Source: Prosopocoilus inquinatus
Lineage: Eukaryota > Arthropoda > Insecta > Coleoptera > Lucanidae
Reading direction: 5' to 3'
Length of the DNA: 64,000 bases
Assembly: GCA_036172665.1 (NCBI GenBank)
Contig: CM069871.1
Coordinates: 6,200,001-6,264,000 of the forward strand
In this document: one piece after another, positions 9,420-21,259 of the stretch
How positions within the stretch are numbered: position 1 is the stretch's first letter
Layout: every line of letters starts with the position of its first letter
Translations under genes and position numbers: made by a program
The notes under the pieces: generated by a model
What the model saw: the letters and a program-made list of their open reading frames with translations, nothing else
What the model was told of the DNA's origin: nothing
Databases searched by the model: none

Positions 9420-11630
9420 TCAGAAGGCAATTCTTGTTTAAATGTGACGTGGAAATCCTACTTCTTATTTTAATTCATTCACATGCTCGTACTTAGAAAA
9501 CAAAAGTGATGTTAGATGCAAGCTATTTGAAATGGTAAAAATGGCGACTCAATGGTTGCCTAATTTGCTTTTCGAATAAGAAAATTAAAGAATTTTTGAA
9601 AGAAAACAAAAATCTGCAGGTATTTGTTCCAAAAAAAAAAAAAAATTAAAACTTAACTAACTGCACTACTTTCCTTCTTTCTTTTGGAGATGAAACACGT
9701 TCTGTGTCTTCAGACAGTTTTGGAATTCATTTATTTTTGCTAGAATTTATTGCAATTGTTTAAGAAGTTGCATCAAAATCTTGTACGAAAAAGAATACGG
9801 TGAGGTGACAAAGTAGGGAATGAAATCAGAAGTAATCTAAAACCGCCCTAATTTGAAAGAAGGAGAAAGAGAAGATATAAATAGAACAAATCAGATATGA
9901 GACTAATATAAAAGTTAAACAACAGGAAGTTTAGTTTTCGATTCATTTTTAAACATAACCTCACTTCACTATTCCATTTCTTCGTCTTGTTTCCTATTTT
10001 TCCACTTCAATTCTTTAATAATAAAATGTACTCTTATTTTGATCACCTCGACCATTTTCTGCATTCTATTAGTATAGGTTGATCCTCCTTGCTTTGTTTT
10101 TAATTTTATTTTCCTGTATTATCCGTCGAAACGTCTCTCTAGTTTTAATCCCCTTCTCTGTGTTATTTATTTTCTCATCTCCTTATTGATTTTCAGATTT
10201 GTTTTCCCAACCTGCGCGTTCATTCGAAAATAAAATAAAATCACTGTTCATTAAGTTAGATTGAAAATAATTCAATCGTTTACAGTCGCTGAATACATTT
10301 AACAAATTGGCTGTAGTACTTTGCAACAAAATAATTTTTTTCGTCAACTTAATACTTGTACTTATAAAAAATATTTGTAACTCGTACTTGGTTCTGCTTT
10401 TATAGACGGGTCTTCCGCAGCTCTTTTCATCTCCGCGCCTTCCATTGATTATCATTTACCATTAAAAAACTAATTTGGAGGTTTTCTTCCTGTTGTACGA
10501 TTATGTGATCTAATATTATCTCTGTTGCCGATTGCAATAGGTTCAGGTTCAGGATTAGGTTAAGGTCATCCCCATGTTGTGTCCCTTTCGCCATTTCTAA
10601 CATTTTCCATCTGCGTTTACATTATTAAATTAAATGCATGTAATTTTACAGAGCTTTATAATTCACCTGCATCCAAACCTTCCCTCAGGCCATTAAGAAC
10701 TGTTTGCACTGTTTTTTTTTTTTTTAATTACCTACCGCTGAATTAAATTGTTTGCAACAATGAAGTAAGTACAAGGCGAAGTAGGAATATTGCGCACAAA
10801 AAAATAAGGTTTTAGAAATCGCACTTGATTTCGTGAATGCGATTAGAATTTAATTAACCTGCATTGAACGGAGTATTTATTTTGAATGTGGCGGGTTCCT
10901 GCATCCATCGCCCATTAAAATCTCTCTTCATCTTCCAACAAACACACACAAAAAAAAAGAACAAAATTGATTGTTGATATTACAAGAGATAACGATAATA
11001 TCATGCTTCGTTAACTTGTTAAAGAGCGATTATCTTGAATTGGTGCATATTTTAAAAACTCGCCGTGTATTGCATTTGCACCAACTCTAATTTGCGTAAT
11101 ACGAGAAAATCGAACAATTAAGCGCAGTTAATAGCACACTACTCCCGCATACATCACATTTGACCATCATTATCGCTTGACGCTTAAACGAGTTAACACA
11201 GCGTGCGCCAGTTGTACCAACTAAGTAATTTAGGGCGATTACGCAGTACCACCTGCGTTTGTCTTAAAACCCCGATTAAACACCTGACTGCCTGATTAAC
11301 TTCGCTGCCACATAAAAACGAACGTAACGGCGGTTTTCTTGTTATTGGTAATAACCGTTGCAGCGACGTCTGATTGCATTGCATTAACAGGATAAATCAC
11401 TGCTAATTTAATTTGCGTCAAAAATAATCTCTCTAACAGTGGGAAAATTTAATTGAAGGATTATTTGATACAAGCAACGTTTTGCTGTTCACTTAGTATT
11501 GTCGCGTTAAGGGAAAACAATTAATTTAGAAGTCTGGTTTGATTCCCAAGTAATACATTTATTAGATTCTTTTTCAACTGAATTACTGTATTATTACTGT
11601 TTATTTGAAGCATTAAGTACTTTTTTGATT
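9420..11630. other. No gene seen; AT-rich
   Basis: No supported gene or element over more than 2 kb. Short A or T runs occur at about 9633-9646 and 10711-10726. At 10540-10565 there is a brief run of TTCAGG/TTAGG-like words, far too short to be telomeric DNA. Confidence 0.6.
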
Positions 11631-11633
11631 TTA

Positions 11634-11886
11634 AGAACAAGCTGTAAAAGTGCCTATAACTCTAAGTACGAAAACATTTATGTCACTACAAGTGTTGTAT
11701 TTGTATCTTCTATAAGTAAAATGGCGTTCGTGGTCACTTTTCATATTCATAAAAAAAGTCATAATTGCTTCTTAAGAATGCATAATAAAGTCTTTTAAAA
11801 CAGTATTATTATAGTTTTTATTATTATTTTATATTGTGGTTTAAACACCGTAAAATAATAAATATATAGCAAGTTGTCTGTATTAG
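11634..11886 (+). repeat. Dispersed repeat D, copy 1
   Basis: Aligns with 55228-55598 in the same orientation. Shared stretches include 'ttgcttcttaagaatg', 'gtggtttaaaca' and a common right end 'tgtctgtattag'. Copy 2 has about 115 extra bases near its left end, so copy 1 is internally deleted or copy 2 has an insertion. Confidence 0.85.
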
Positions 11887-11962
11887 GGAAATATATTCGT
11901 TACACTCCATTACAACGAACTTTTATAAATTATGTATAACAGAGGATTGTGCAGGTTTTATA

Positions 11963-12957
11963 CAGGGTGTTTTTTACTGTGTGCAAATAAAAAAAATCTC
12001 TGTATAAGTATAACTCCTGCGGGTATTTTTTGGGCTACCGTATCATAACCAAAAAACTTGGGATGGACCACTTGTTTGGAACTGCTGAAATGTGCGAGGA
12101 AGATAGGAAGATCAACTTCGCCTTCCTCTCGGTATGAACACGCCCACCGATACCGCACTCGATCTTCAACGCAGCGTTTCGTAACAATAATCACTGATAT
12201 CGTTTATTAATTATTTTATTTTAAATCTTGAATCACTGAGCGAAGTAATATGTTTTACAATATCAACTATCACCGAATAAATCCGAAAATTTATGCACCA
12301 ATTAGACAAGCGCGATAAAAATTTTCATCCTTCACCCTTTTACGTAAATGAACTTTTGCTGCTAGCTATGAAAGTATTACTACGCTCCATGGAAAAAAAG
12401 TAAATGTCAAATTTTTATAAGTCTATTAAAAATAATATGGAATGAGAAATTACAATTTGTTTGTACCTCGCTTTTAATTTGTTTGGCAGTTACGAACAGC
12501 AGCTTCTTGAATTGCACTAGATTTTAATTTAAAAATACTTAAGCTTGTAATTATTTGCAGTGGAGTTAATTTGAATCGTAAACGTTTTGATTAACCAGCT
12601 GATCGAAGCGGCTGGTTTACGTCGTTCGTGTTCAAGATCAAATGAAGTACTGTCCCTGGCCTACTTCAAACGTTTTGACCGACCAGATGATCAGAGCGGC
12701 GCTGTTTACGTCGTTCCTGCTCAAGATCCAGTAAGACACTGACCCTGGCCTATTTCGCCTGCGGGTCGTAATTAAAGAGACGGCCGCTTTCCACTTTTAG
12801 CTATGCCAACAATTCTCAAACGGTTTAGTGAAAATTTGCGACTGCATTTTTCTCGAAAACTATTACATTTTTGTTAAGAACATATGAGTTCAATCGTTGC
12901 CATTTCTGGTGATATATTGCAGGCTTAAATATTTGCACACAGTAAAAGAACACTCAG
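11963..12957. mobile_element. Tc1/mariner-like nonautonomous element, about 1 kb
   Basis: The left end begins 'cagggtgttttttactgtgt' and the right end, read on the minus strand, begins 'ctgagtgttcttttactgtg'. Both continue into 'gtgcaaat', giving about 27-bp TIRs with a few mismatches. Each end is flanked by TA (11961-11962 and 12958-12959), the target duplication of Tc1/mariner elements. No transposase of normal length (about 340 residues) is present. A 78-codon minus-strand frame at 11958-12194 has no recognisable catalytic motif. It is either a deleted copy or a long MITE. Confidence 0.8.
12580..12755 (+). repeat. 88-bp tandem dimer inside the TA-flanked element
   Basis: Units 12580-12667 and 12668-12755 align end to end, sharing 'aacgttttga', 'gtttacgtcgttc' and 'ccctggccta'. 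The dimer lies in the right half of the surrounding TIR element and is richer in GC than the flanks. It may be subterminal transposase-binding DNA or simply a duplication within the element. Confidence 0.85.
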
Positions 12958-13202
12958 TATAACAATTATCGAAGTAAAACGTGAAACAAAAGTAATGTAG
13001 ATTTATAATTGTTCTAATAATAGAAAGTTATGGAAAAAATTAAAAACACTTTAGAAAACGAGCAAGGACTAAACGAAAAAATTAACTTTAAAAGTTCTAA
13101 TAACAGCATATTAAAAAGTTTCATAAGAAATTTTATTTTAGCACGCGAACATCAGGTGGACTAGTGTACTAGTGTTTTCTGCACTAATTTTCAATTTTGG
13201 TT

Positions 13203-13925
13203 CTTCCATGAAAAACAAGTTACTAGTTCGCGCTTGATGTAATTTACAATGACGATTTCGAAGTTGTAATTATGATTACATATTTTGTGATCTTACAGAG
13301 TGTTTTTGTCAGGGCCGGCGGAAGTGGGCATGCAGCGAAACTAAATTTTTAACACGAAAATAAAATTCTTAGAATGGTCAATGCTTATTCGCTTTTTTCC
13401 CTAGGATGTTGAAATTTGATACATCTTCCTAATTTCAAATGATAATCACTTAATAAAGTTTTTTTTTTCTCCTAAATTCAAAAAGAAGACCACTCTACCT
13501 ACACGGATTTTAGTTCTTCTTGTATTAACTCCGAAGAACCCTTGAAGACCTTCGTTCCACCTTCCGTGAAAAACAAGTTACTAGTTCGCGCTTGATGTAA
13601 TTTACAATGACGATTTCGCAGTTGTAATTATGATTACATATTTTGTGATCTTACAGAGTGTTTTTGTCAGGGCCGGCGGAAGTGGGCATGCAGCGAAACT
13701 AAATTTTTAACACGAAAATAAAATTCTTAAAATGGTCAACACTTATTCGCTTTTTTCCCTAGGATATTGAAATTTGGCACATCTTCCTAATTTTAAATGA
13801 TAATCACTTCATCTTAATAAAGTTTTTTTTTTCTCCTAAATTCAAAAAGAAGACCACTCTACCTACACGGATTTTAGTTAGTTCTTTTTGTATTAACTCC
13901 GAAGAACCCTTGAAGACCTTCGGCG
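13203..13925 (+). repeat. 358-bp tandem duplication (two copies)
   Basis: Copy 1 spans 13203-13560 and copy 2 13561-13925. Identity is very high, with only scattered substitutions and small insertions (a 'catctt'-like insertion near 13810 and a 4-base one near 13880). This is a recent event. Each copy contains 'cagggccggcggaagtgggc', which looks like a hAT-type end, and ends in a TA-poor 'gaagaccttcg'. A diverged fragment of the same family is at 32713-32775. No shared coding frame of note. Confidence 0.92.
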
Positions 13926-13929
13926 TCAA

Positions 13930-16270
13930 ATTTGGCGCAAATTAATCTTGAGCCAAGAAGACCTTAACTGCAAAACATGAAGTCTTCGAAGTATGTGAAC
14001 TTTTAAGATTTTTTAAATATTCAAGATTTTAGTAGATTTAACCTAACGAACCAATACGTGACTCTTTTGTCAAATCTGATTTAAGAAATTTCAAAAATGT
14101 AATTAGTAGCAGTTATATTGTCCAACGGGCGACGAAAGTGACATTTTTTGAGCTAGTGAACTCGGCTTCGCCTCGTCTGGTAATGTTCGCTAACCCAAGA
14201 AAATGATTTCGGTGAGTTATAAACACCCGATTTACTATTTCTGGTGGAGTATTGGAAAGATTTAAAACACTTTCTGAATCAGAAATCATGATAAAGCTGC
14301 GACGGACAGCATAAACAGACATTTAATAATGACGCGATACAACGTCTGCAAACAATTAGACGCAGGTTAAAATTACTCCTACTAGATGTCGTCTTTAGTG
14401 ACGAAAGTTAACAACATTGACGATAAATTTTGATTTGCATGGAAAACGAAGTCGTTGATGACTGCTAACGACAATTTCAGTATTTCATGTTGTACCGAAG
14501 ACTAAATTAGGTTATACACTTAAGCAGATATTTTGTGACCTTAATAAAATGAAACTGACTCTTTTTGTAAGTACTGTTTGCCAGTTATGTTTACAAGGAA
14601 GAATTACCAAGATATTTAAATACATGTGTATGTTTATGTATTTGATTTACATAAACTGCACATAAATAAGTGGCGTTGGCAGGTTCATGTAAATTACGTG
14701 TAAGTATAACAAACTCGCCTAATTAAAAAAAAGATTAAAATAAAATAAATAAAAATGTGAGGACGTAGTTAGATAGATTTAAATATATAACGTGTTCCTC
14801 TGATTTCCAGCTATCTAATTATGATAATTGTCGTTATTAGCGACTTATATACTTATTCAGACAACTGTTGTCAGGATAAGCTCCATCTTGCCATAATTGT
14901 CGTGTTCGATGTGCCACATTAAGCACGGCGCTTGCTTATTTATTTCATCTCATCATTCCACCACAATTAATAACAACAAGGATGATTGTATTCGTTGCTA
15001 TAATTGAGTTAGATAACAATAGCGCGCGATAGTTTTCACTACTTATTTGTACCATTCCACGCCTAATAACACTGTTATTACATCCGAATCACACACACTC
15101 AGAAAAAAAATAAAAATAAAAATAAAAAAAAATGATCCACACAATTATTTCCAAAGCGGGAACGTGCACTATACAACATTCCTATGAAGAGGAGGTATTC
15201 GAAACGAATTCGGAGCTCGCTACAGTCTACCGTTGGTTTGCGGTTAGCATATAAATGTGTTCTAACCATGTAAGTCGAATTAAAAATCACATAATAATCG
15301 GCGAGATTACGCAAGCCTCGCGCAAAAGCCGATAATCACTTTAATGAATGCTTCAGTTGTCAATAAATTATTGCGTATCGCGAACGGTTCTTTTAAAAGA
15401 AGAAGCACAATACGTTATTTTGTATGGGATGTGATTCGATTTGATTTCATTTTTTTGCCGGCATCTTCGAGCTGATTGTTTATTAAATTCAATTATACTT
15501 CAACAAAACAACTTATTAATAATAATAATAATAATATAAAAAAACTTCAAGCAATCAGATCAGACATTATCACATACGTGGTACTGAAGAAGAAAAGATT
15601 ATCAACCGTCATTAACAGAGAGAGACCTTCGGACTCCTCAAGTTTAAACGTTGAAAATCTGAGATACTCAAAATATTTGCTCACTCAACCGCATCTGTCA
15701 TTAACTCGAAGGCCAACGCTCGATTAAGTAGTACTAAGTAAATAACGTGTATTTTACGTGAATCCTGGATGAACGCTTCAATATACATATATACATATGT
15801 ATTTATGAATGGCGGACCACGCGCCTTATAAGGTTTATTACGTAACAGCGGAACATGTAATACATAGTCATAAAGGCGGCTCTCACTTTGAATCGTAAGC
15901 TAAAACGAAACGTAATTTTATTCCTAATTAAAACAAACTCAACGGATTATGAAGGTAAAAATTCAAGTTTGAAACAATTATGTGCTTGTAATTAGATAAC
16001 AATTTGCCGTAATTAGATTTCCTCCTCCACTGTTCAGTTGTTTGTCAAGTGAAACACAACTGAACAAATGAAAATAATTGGGAGCGAAAAGCCTAAAGCC
16101 TAAAAATATAAATTTCCACGTCGAAAACCCCGTAGCAAACGGTGCCGCTAACAGCGGGCTGCTAATTAACGAAACAAGAAAATACGCTGAAGACGGTTGG
16201 GTCACCAATTCCAAAAATTAATCACCTTGAAAATTCATTAAACAACGTGCAAGCAACGTCCGTTCTTAAG
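13930..16270. other. No gene seen; AT-rich with simple repeats
   Basis: No supported gene. An A-rich (AAAAAT)-like run lies at about 15105-15133 and an (AAT)n tract at 15515-15536. A TATACATA-like run lies at about 15780-15805. Frames here are short and share no features of coding sequence. Confidence 0.6.
15515..15536 (+). repeat. (AAT)n microsatellite
   Basis: About seven AAT triplets. Confidence 0.95.
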
Positions 16271-16276
16271 AATGGC

Positions 16277-17448
16277 CAGTGCCGTCTTAAGTCATGTGGT
16301 GGCCCCTGGCACTTTTGGTTTTGGGGGCCCCCTTACGAAAGTTAATTATATGCAAACCGTATACCATGAATATTTATATTTACATACACCTAAACCTAGT
16401 AATCGAAATTATTTGATAATAAAATGGAGCTTTTTGTTCCTTATTGGATGCAGAGTAAAAACTAAAACAATTTCAAAAATGTAGAAAAAAATGTGAAAGG
16501 TACAGTTTGAAAAAAATCTGTAACAGGGATCAATTCAAGAATTAATAGGAATCAAAAATCAGATGCGCCATCTCTTGATGAAAAGAGAAAACAATTTTAA
16601 TCTAATTTTCTGTAATAACATATCATCTTTACCGACAAAAACCTGCCAACTAACTTCGCTTAGGTTTTAAAATATAATACCGAGGCATGACAGAAATCAG
16701 ATGCGCCATCTTGTAATCGCAATTATTTGATAATAAAATAAAACAGGGCCGTAGCCAGACTATATAGTCAGGGAAGGTTTATTATAGTATAATTTTTTAT
16801 TCCAATGCTTGTGCAAATTTTTAAAATATTTTCATGTCAAGTTGGACCGTCGTAAAGCAGGCTTAAAACTTTCCAGGGCAGGTTCAGCTTCCCCCCTAGC
16901 CACGGCCCTGAAATGAATCCTTAAAGGAATTGATCCCTAACGATCAATATTATTGGATGCAGAATAAAAGCTAAAAAAAACTTGAGAAAATTAAGAAGAA
17001 AATGCTGAAAAGTACAGTTCAAAAATTAAAAAGAGATGTAGACACAAGTCATTTTTTTTAATTTTCATATAATTCTTGTTAAAGCAAATAATAATATTTG
17101 TGAAACGTCAAGTAAATTACTAAAATTAATAAATTATATTTTTAGCTCGTTTTCTAAAGTAGTTTTATTTTTTCATATCTTTCTACAGTTTGTTAATCGT
17201 CTACTATTTCTTTTTTTTTTCTCTACATCATTCAGTAATACCATTGTAGGTATAGAAATTACAAACACAAGCTTCGGCAAAATTAAATTAACTTTCTTGG
17301 TTTCTAGTGAATATTTTTTTTTTTTTTGGTAGGTACATAAATGTATTTTTTTTATTCTACCCTTAACATGCAGTTTGTCAGCCTGGGCCCCCTCAAGCCT
17401 AGGGCCCTGGACTCGGGCCCAACAGAACCATGCGTAAAGACAGCACTG
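16277..17448. mobile_element. hAT-like nonautonomous element, about 1.17 kb
   Basis: The left end 'cagtgccgtcttaagtcatg' (16277-16296) and the right end read in reverse 'cagtgctgtctttacgcatg' (17429-17448) match at 16 of 20 positions. Both are followed inward by unusual GGGCCCC-rich subterminal DNA in an otherwise AT-rich element. The CAGTG start and the flanks 'agaatggc' and 'agcgtagc' (5 of 8 identical) fit a worn 8-bp hAT target duplication. No transposase frame is visible; the interior is AT-rich and partly duplicated (about 16401-16510 versus 16715-17030). Confidence 0.75.
16744..16910. mobile_element. hAT-like MITE, 167 bp, nested
   Basis: The ends 'cagggccgtagccag' and, reversed, 'cagggccgtggctag' match at 13 of 15 positions. 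Flanks 'aaataaaa' and 'aaatgaat' are a plausible worn 8-bp duplication. It interrupts one of two internally repeated stretches of the larger hAT-like element at 16277-17448. The uninterrupted sister stretch at 16401-16460 reads 'aaatgga' at the same point and so acts as an internal empty site. Confidence 0.8.
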
Positions 17449-17449
17449 A

Positions 17450-20005
17450 GCGTAGCATACTGAGAAGTCAAAGACCGGAAAATTCCACCACAGCAACACG
17501 CAGTGCCCAAAAGCACGGAGGGAAGCCTACACGACTGCAAAATCGATGCTCAGAAAATTAACATAACAAGTTTGTTTAAATTTACGGTCGAACCGAAATG
17601 TGTTCGTAAAGGGATACGACCGGCCAATCAATATCGGCGAACTTACTTTATCGAAAACCTTTCCGCAATTTTTAATGAAACTTTAAATGCTTTAAAATTT
17701 AAATGAAGCGTTTATGCACTTTTGTGTCAATCTAAAATTTTTCTGTTCGGTGTAAAGTCCTCCGCCAGCAGGCAGCAGCAGCAAACAAGATTTCGTTTCG
17801 TCTCGAAATAGCCCTTTAATATATACCGTAAAAACGCCGGCGAACATGTGTCACTTTCACACAACATAGCACGACAAAAAGTAAAATAGTTTCTTTATTC
17901 TCCGTCAGCATTTTGCTGCAGTATAAACACCTCTAAAGCGACGAACAATTTCCAAGCTTAGACGAACAATGGCCGTTACAAGAAATCGTAAACGTTTTAC
18001 TTACTGTACGGGTCCATTTTTTGTTTTTTGTTTTTTTTTTTTGAAGCACAGCTACGTGTAGTGAATGTGTGACATATTTTTAAAAGAATTATAACTGCAA
18101 ATACACATGTACAGAATATATTTTAATTTACTTACGTACAGTGCTCGACACATTAACATCGGCAATTAAATCGTGAATGCAAAAGACCTAAAACGTTTAT
18201 TGCGTCGCGCAGAGAGACCTTTATGCATAGCCTGGAAATGATTAGTGCGAGATAAAACGCGAACATAAAAGCAATAATCTCAGGTATTTAAAATTTATTT
18301 CGCTTCTACTCTTCATAAACGCGTAATTATACGGAATTACGCAAGTGAAAATATTTGTTTTAGCAGCGCCGAGGCTAAGGTAAGACATAGTCGGTTAAGC
18401 GCCCGATAACATCCAGTAATGTTTAGTAATGTATGTAATGTGCGGCCGTAAATTCTGATACTGTGTGTACGTCCGCGTCCGTCCTGGCAAACAAAACCAC
18501 ACTAGGTACAGTTTACGGTAACGTTAACCAGAATTTAGAAAAGTAATATATGCCTCAGCGGGAATTACCGTTGGTTTTCGCGTCTTTCCAATTTGTTACC
18601 ATCCTGCATTGTGTTTTTTTTTCTTCCTAAGTTGCTCGGCGGAAATGCGACTTACACACGCCGCTGCTTCTCATGTTTAAATAAACGGCAATTATAAATC
18701 GTATTGATAACACGTCAGCAATGGCATCCTCCTCCTCCTCCTCTTGGTAAAACGACTGTCACACGAGTTCAACAACTTCGCTTGCTTGATGAGGGTGAAT
18801 ATCACTCTGTCGTTGTTCCAAACGCATCCAAAACATAATCTGTCTTTTGTTGGATTGGAACGGACAGAGAGAATTAAATATATTATATTTTAAAGCCAGG
18901 AAATACCAGCAACCCGCCCGACGTTACCTAAAACTTACATCTTTGGCCTTGACAAATAAATCATATCTCTTTGAGTGTTTATACAAAATTAAAAGAACCA
19001 TCAACATCTCCCAACCGAACCCAACAAATAAAAAGGTGACGCTAAGCATTTGTATCAACGTCACGTCGTTCGATTATTAGAATGTTAACTCCACTGGAAA
19101 TTCACATTTACGATCTCCAAATAGTGACCATTGCTAGCTCCTCTTTGCTCTCGACTACACAACAACTGATTGTCACCTTTGGATAGATCAAAAGATTTGA
19201 TTTCGGATATGCCCAGCTCAGTGGAAATGGTCGTCGAGCTAACACGCAGTAAAATCGGTTAGAATTAAGGGCAGCACTTCGGGGAAAAAATGACTTACCC
19301 AAACAAATTAATTAGAATGCCAAATAAACAGAGTCAAGAAAATATTGACGGTGCTACGCTGTCAAAAACCGCGTTCAGAATCACTCTGTCTACGATGAAT
19401 TTGCATTTCGTATGTCGCATTTATTTTTAATAATGCAATAATCGTGTGACGACGTAGATTTGTGTAAATGTCAATCTTTGTGTTTTCTTCGCCTTCATTT
19501 ATTGCATTTCGAATATTTTTTATAGTGCAAACTTCGTTGCAGAGAAGACGTGCATTTTCTAGCGCTAATCACTTCCCACGCTTTCGATCTATTTTGTTTT
19601 CGCAATTCGCAGACAGTTTTTTTTAAATACTTCTCACGGACTCTTTTGTAATAAATCCTTGCGAGTTCGCTAGTGCAACGTTACTATTGCCTTAATATAA
19701 ACATTTCGCCGGCCTGGAGCAAAGTTAGTACTGTACGGGAAGTTGTCTCATGAAATATCGGGTGGATTCATCAAAGCTGAAGCTGCATTTAAAATCATTA
19801 TAATAGTTGCGCTGATATGATAACGGCACCGGCTGTGCATGTGTTGTGGATCGTGACCAATTAAAATCGCCATAGTATGGTCTGACGTCATCACAGGCGT
19901 TCGCCTAATGCATGTAAATACAAACGGATCAGACAACTTTGGGCCCGGAGTCTATGTTTTCTGTGCTAGTCTCGCAGTTATCTTACAATCGTCTACGGCT
20001 GTATT
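17450..20005. other. No gene seen; AT-rich, single copy in this window
   Basis: No supported gene. Contains T-rich runs at about 18017-18042, a (TCC)n tract at about 18727-18744 and many blocks of balanced composition (for example 18150-18300 and 18360-18660) that could be conserved noncoding DNA. Only cross-species alignment could show that. Confidence 0.55.
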
Positions 20006-20008
20006 TCA

Positions 20009-20775
20009 CAACATTTCGTGGGAATTAAATAGCATGTTTATCTAACGTCGAGATTGGGTTGTAAAGCTCGACGCTTTTGGTGCTGTCTTGTTCATGCGAA
20101 TTAAGCTTTTTGTTAAACTTAGGCGGAGTTATAAATTGCCTTCACACTTGACATTTCGCTAGCTTAAAATACGAGTTTCCTAACTCCACATATGATTATT
20201 TTACAGTAGCGACGTTTAACATCATTGAACTAGGCTAAATGTTTGTAAAGAACTTAAGAAAACGATCGAAATAAAATTTTAAGGTATTAGGACCAGCATA
20301 ACGAGTCTGTGCAGGTTTAAAAATATGAAGAAATGGAGATGGGATGACTTATTATGTAGCAAACTGGCTTCAATTTGTCAATCCTAATGCAGAGTCAGAT
20401 CAAAAATCGATCGTAGTATGTCGCTAAACTATTCATAAATCTCAACATTTCGTGGGAATTAAACAGTATGTTTATATAACGTCGGGATTGGGTTATAGAG
20501 CTCGTCTGGTTTTGGTGCTGCCTTGTTCTTATCGGGTACATATAATCTATTAATAAGCGGAGTTATAAATGCCTTCACACTTGACATTTCGCTAGCTTAA
20601 AATAAGAGTGCCCTAACTCCATTTATGATTATTTTACAATAGCGATTTTTAACTTCATCAAACTAAGCTAAGTGTTTCTAAAGAACTTAGGACAACGATC
20701 AAAATAAAATTTTAAGGAATTAAGAGAAGCATAACAAGTCTGTGCAGGTTTTAAAACATGATGAAATGGATTATG
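20009..20775 (+). repeat. 434-bp tandem duplication (two diverged copies)
   Basis: Copy 1 is about 20009-20345 and copy 2 about 20443-20775. They share exact runs such as 'acatttcgtgggaattaaa', 'ttcacacttgacatttcgct' and 'gtctgtgcaggttt'. Divergence is moderate, around one change per 8-10 bases by eye. No frame is conserved between them. Confidence 0.88.
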
Positions 20776-20776
20776 A

Positions 20777-21250
20777 TCAGAGCCTATCATAAATAATACC
20801 AGAAGGCGTAACTGTCTCCCACTCAACGCGATTCAGCGCCGCACACTTAGATCCTAACGAGATATTCAGCGCATGTTGACCGCGGAATCCCTTTACCCAT
20901 GTCATGCCAGTGAAAACTGAATAAAATTTCATAGGCTTTGATTTATAATAGAACCTTCTAAATATAAATCTCATCCTCGCAAGAAAATGGCGTTAGGACA
21001 CTCTTATTCTACGCAGCGGTGAACCGTCTTTGGCTCCAACTGACGTCAGATCTTACTCGGTTGGTTCTGACTCATGTCACCTCGGTTGTTTTGACTCGTT
21101 CGAACTCCTTCTTTCGTCCTTTCAGGGCGAAGCCAAGTTTGGCTTTATTAACTTGTTTCGTTCAGGGTCGCCTCGATATCCCCAGGGTACACCGGCGTTC
21201 TTGAGGAGGCTTGGCTCCATTTTCGCGCCACTTTCCGACGCATAATATTC
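20777..21250. other. GC-richer block with short frames, function unknown
   Basis: About 20800-20910 and 21020-21245 are richer in GC than the surroundings. Two overlapping plus-strand frames (21019-21204 and 21030-21245) and one minus-strand frame (20777-20974) are open. A pyrimidine-rich 'ccttctttcgtcctttcag' at about 21106-21125 would serve as a splice acceptor, but no donor was found at a sensible distance. Not recognised as a protein. Confidence 0.2.
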
Positions 21251-21259
21251 GTGTTGACA

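Noticed and set aside
10540..10565. Telomere-like TTCAGG/TTAGG words
   Set aside because: Only three or four imperfect units; typical of chance in such DNA.
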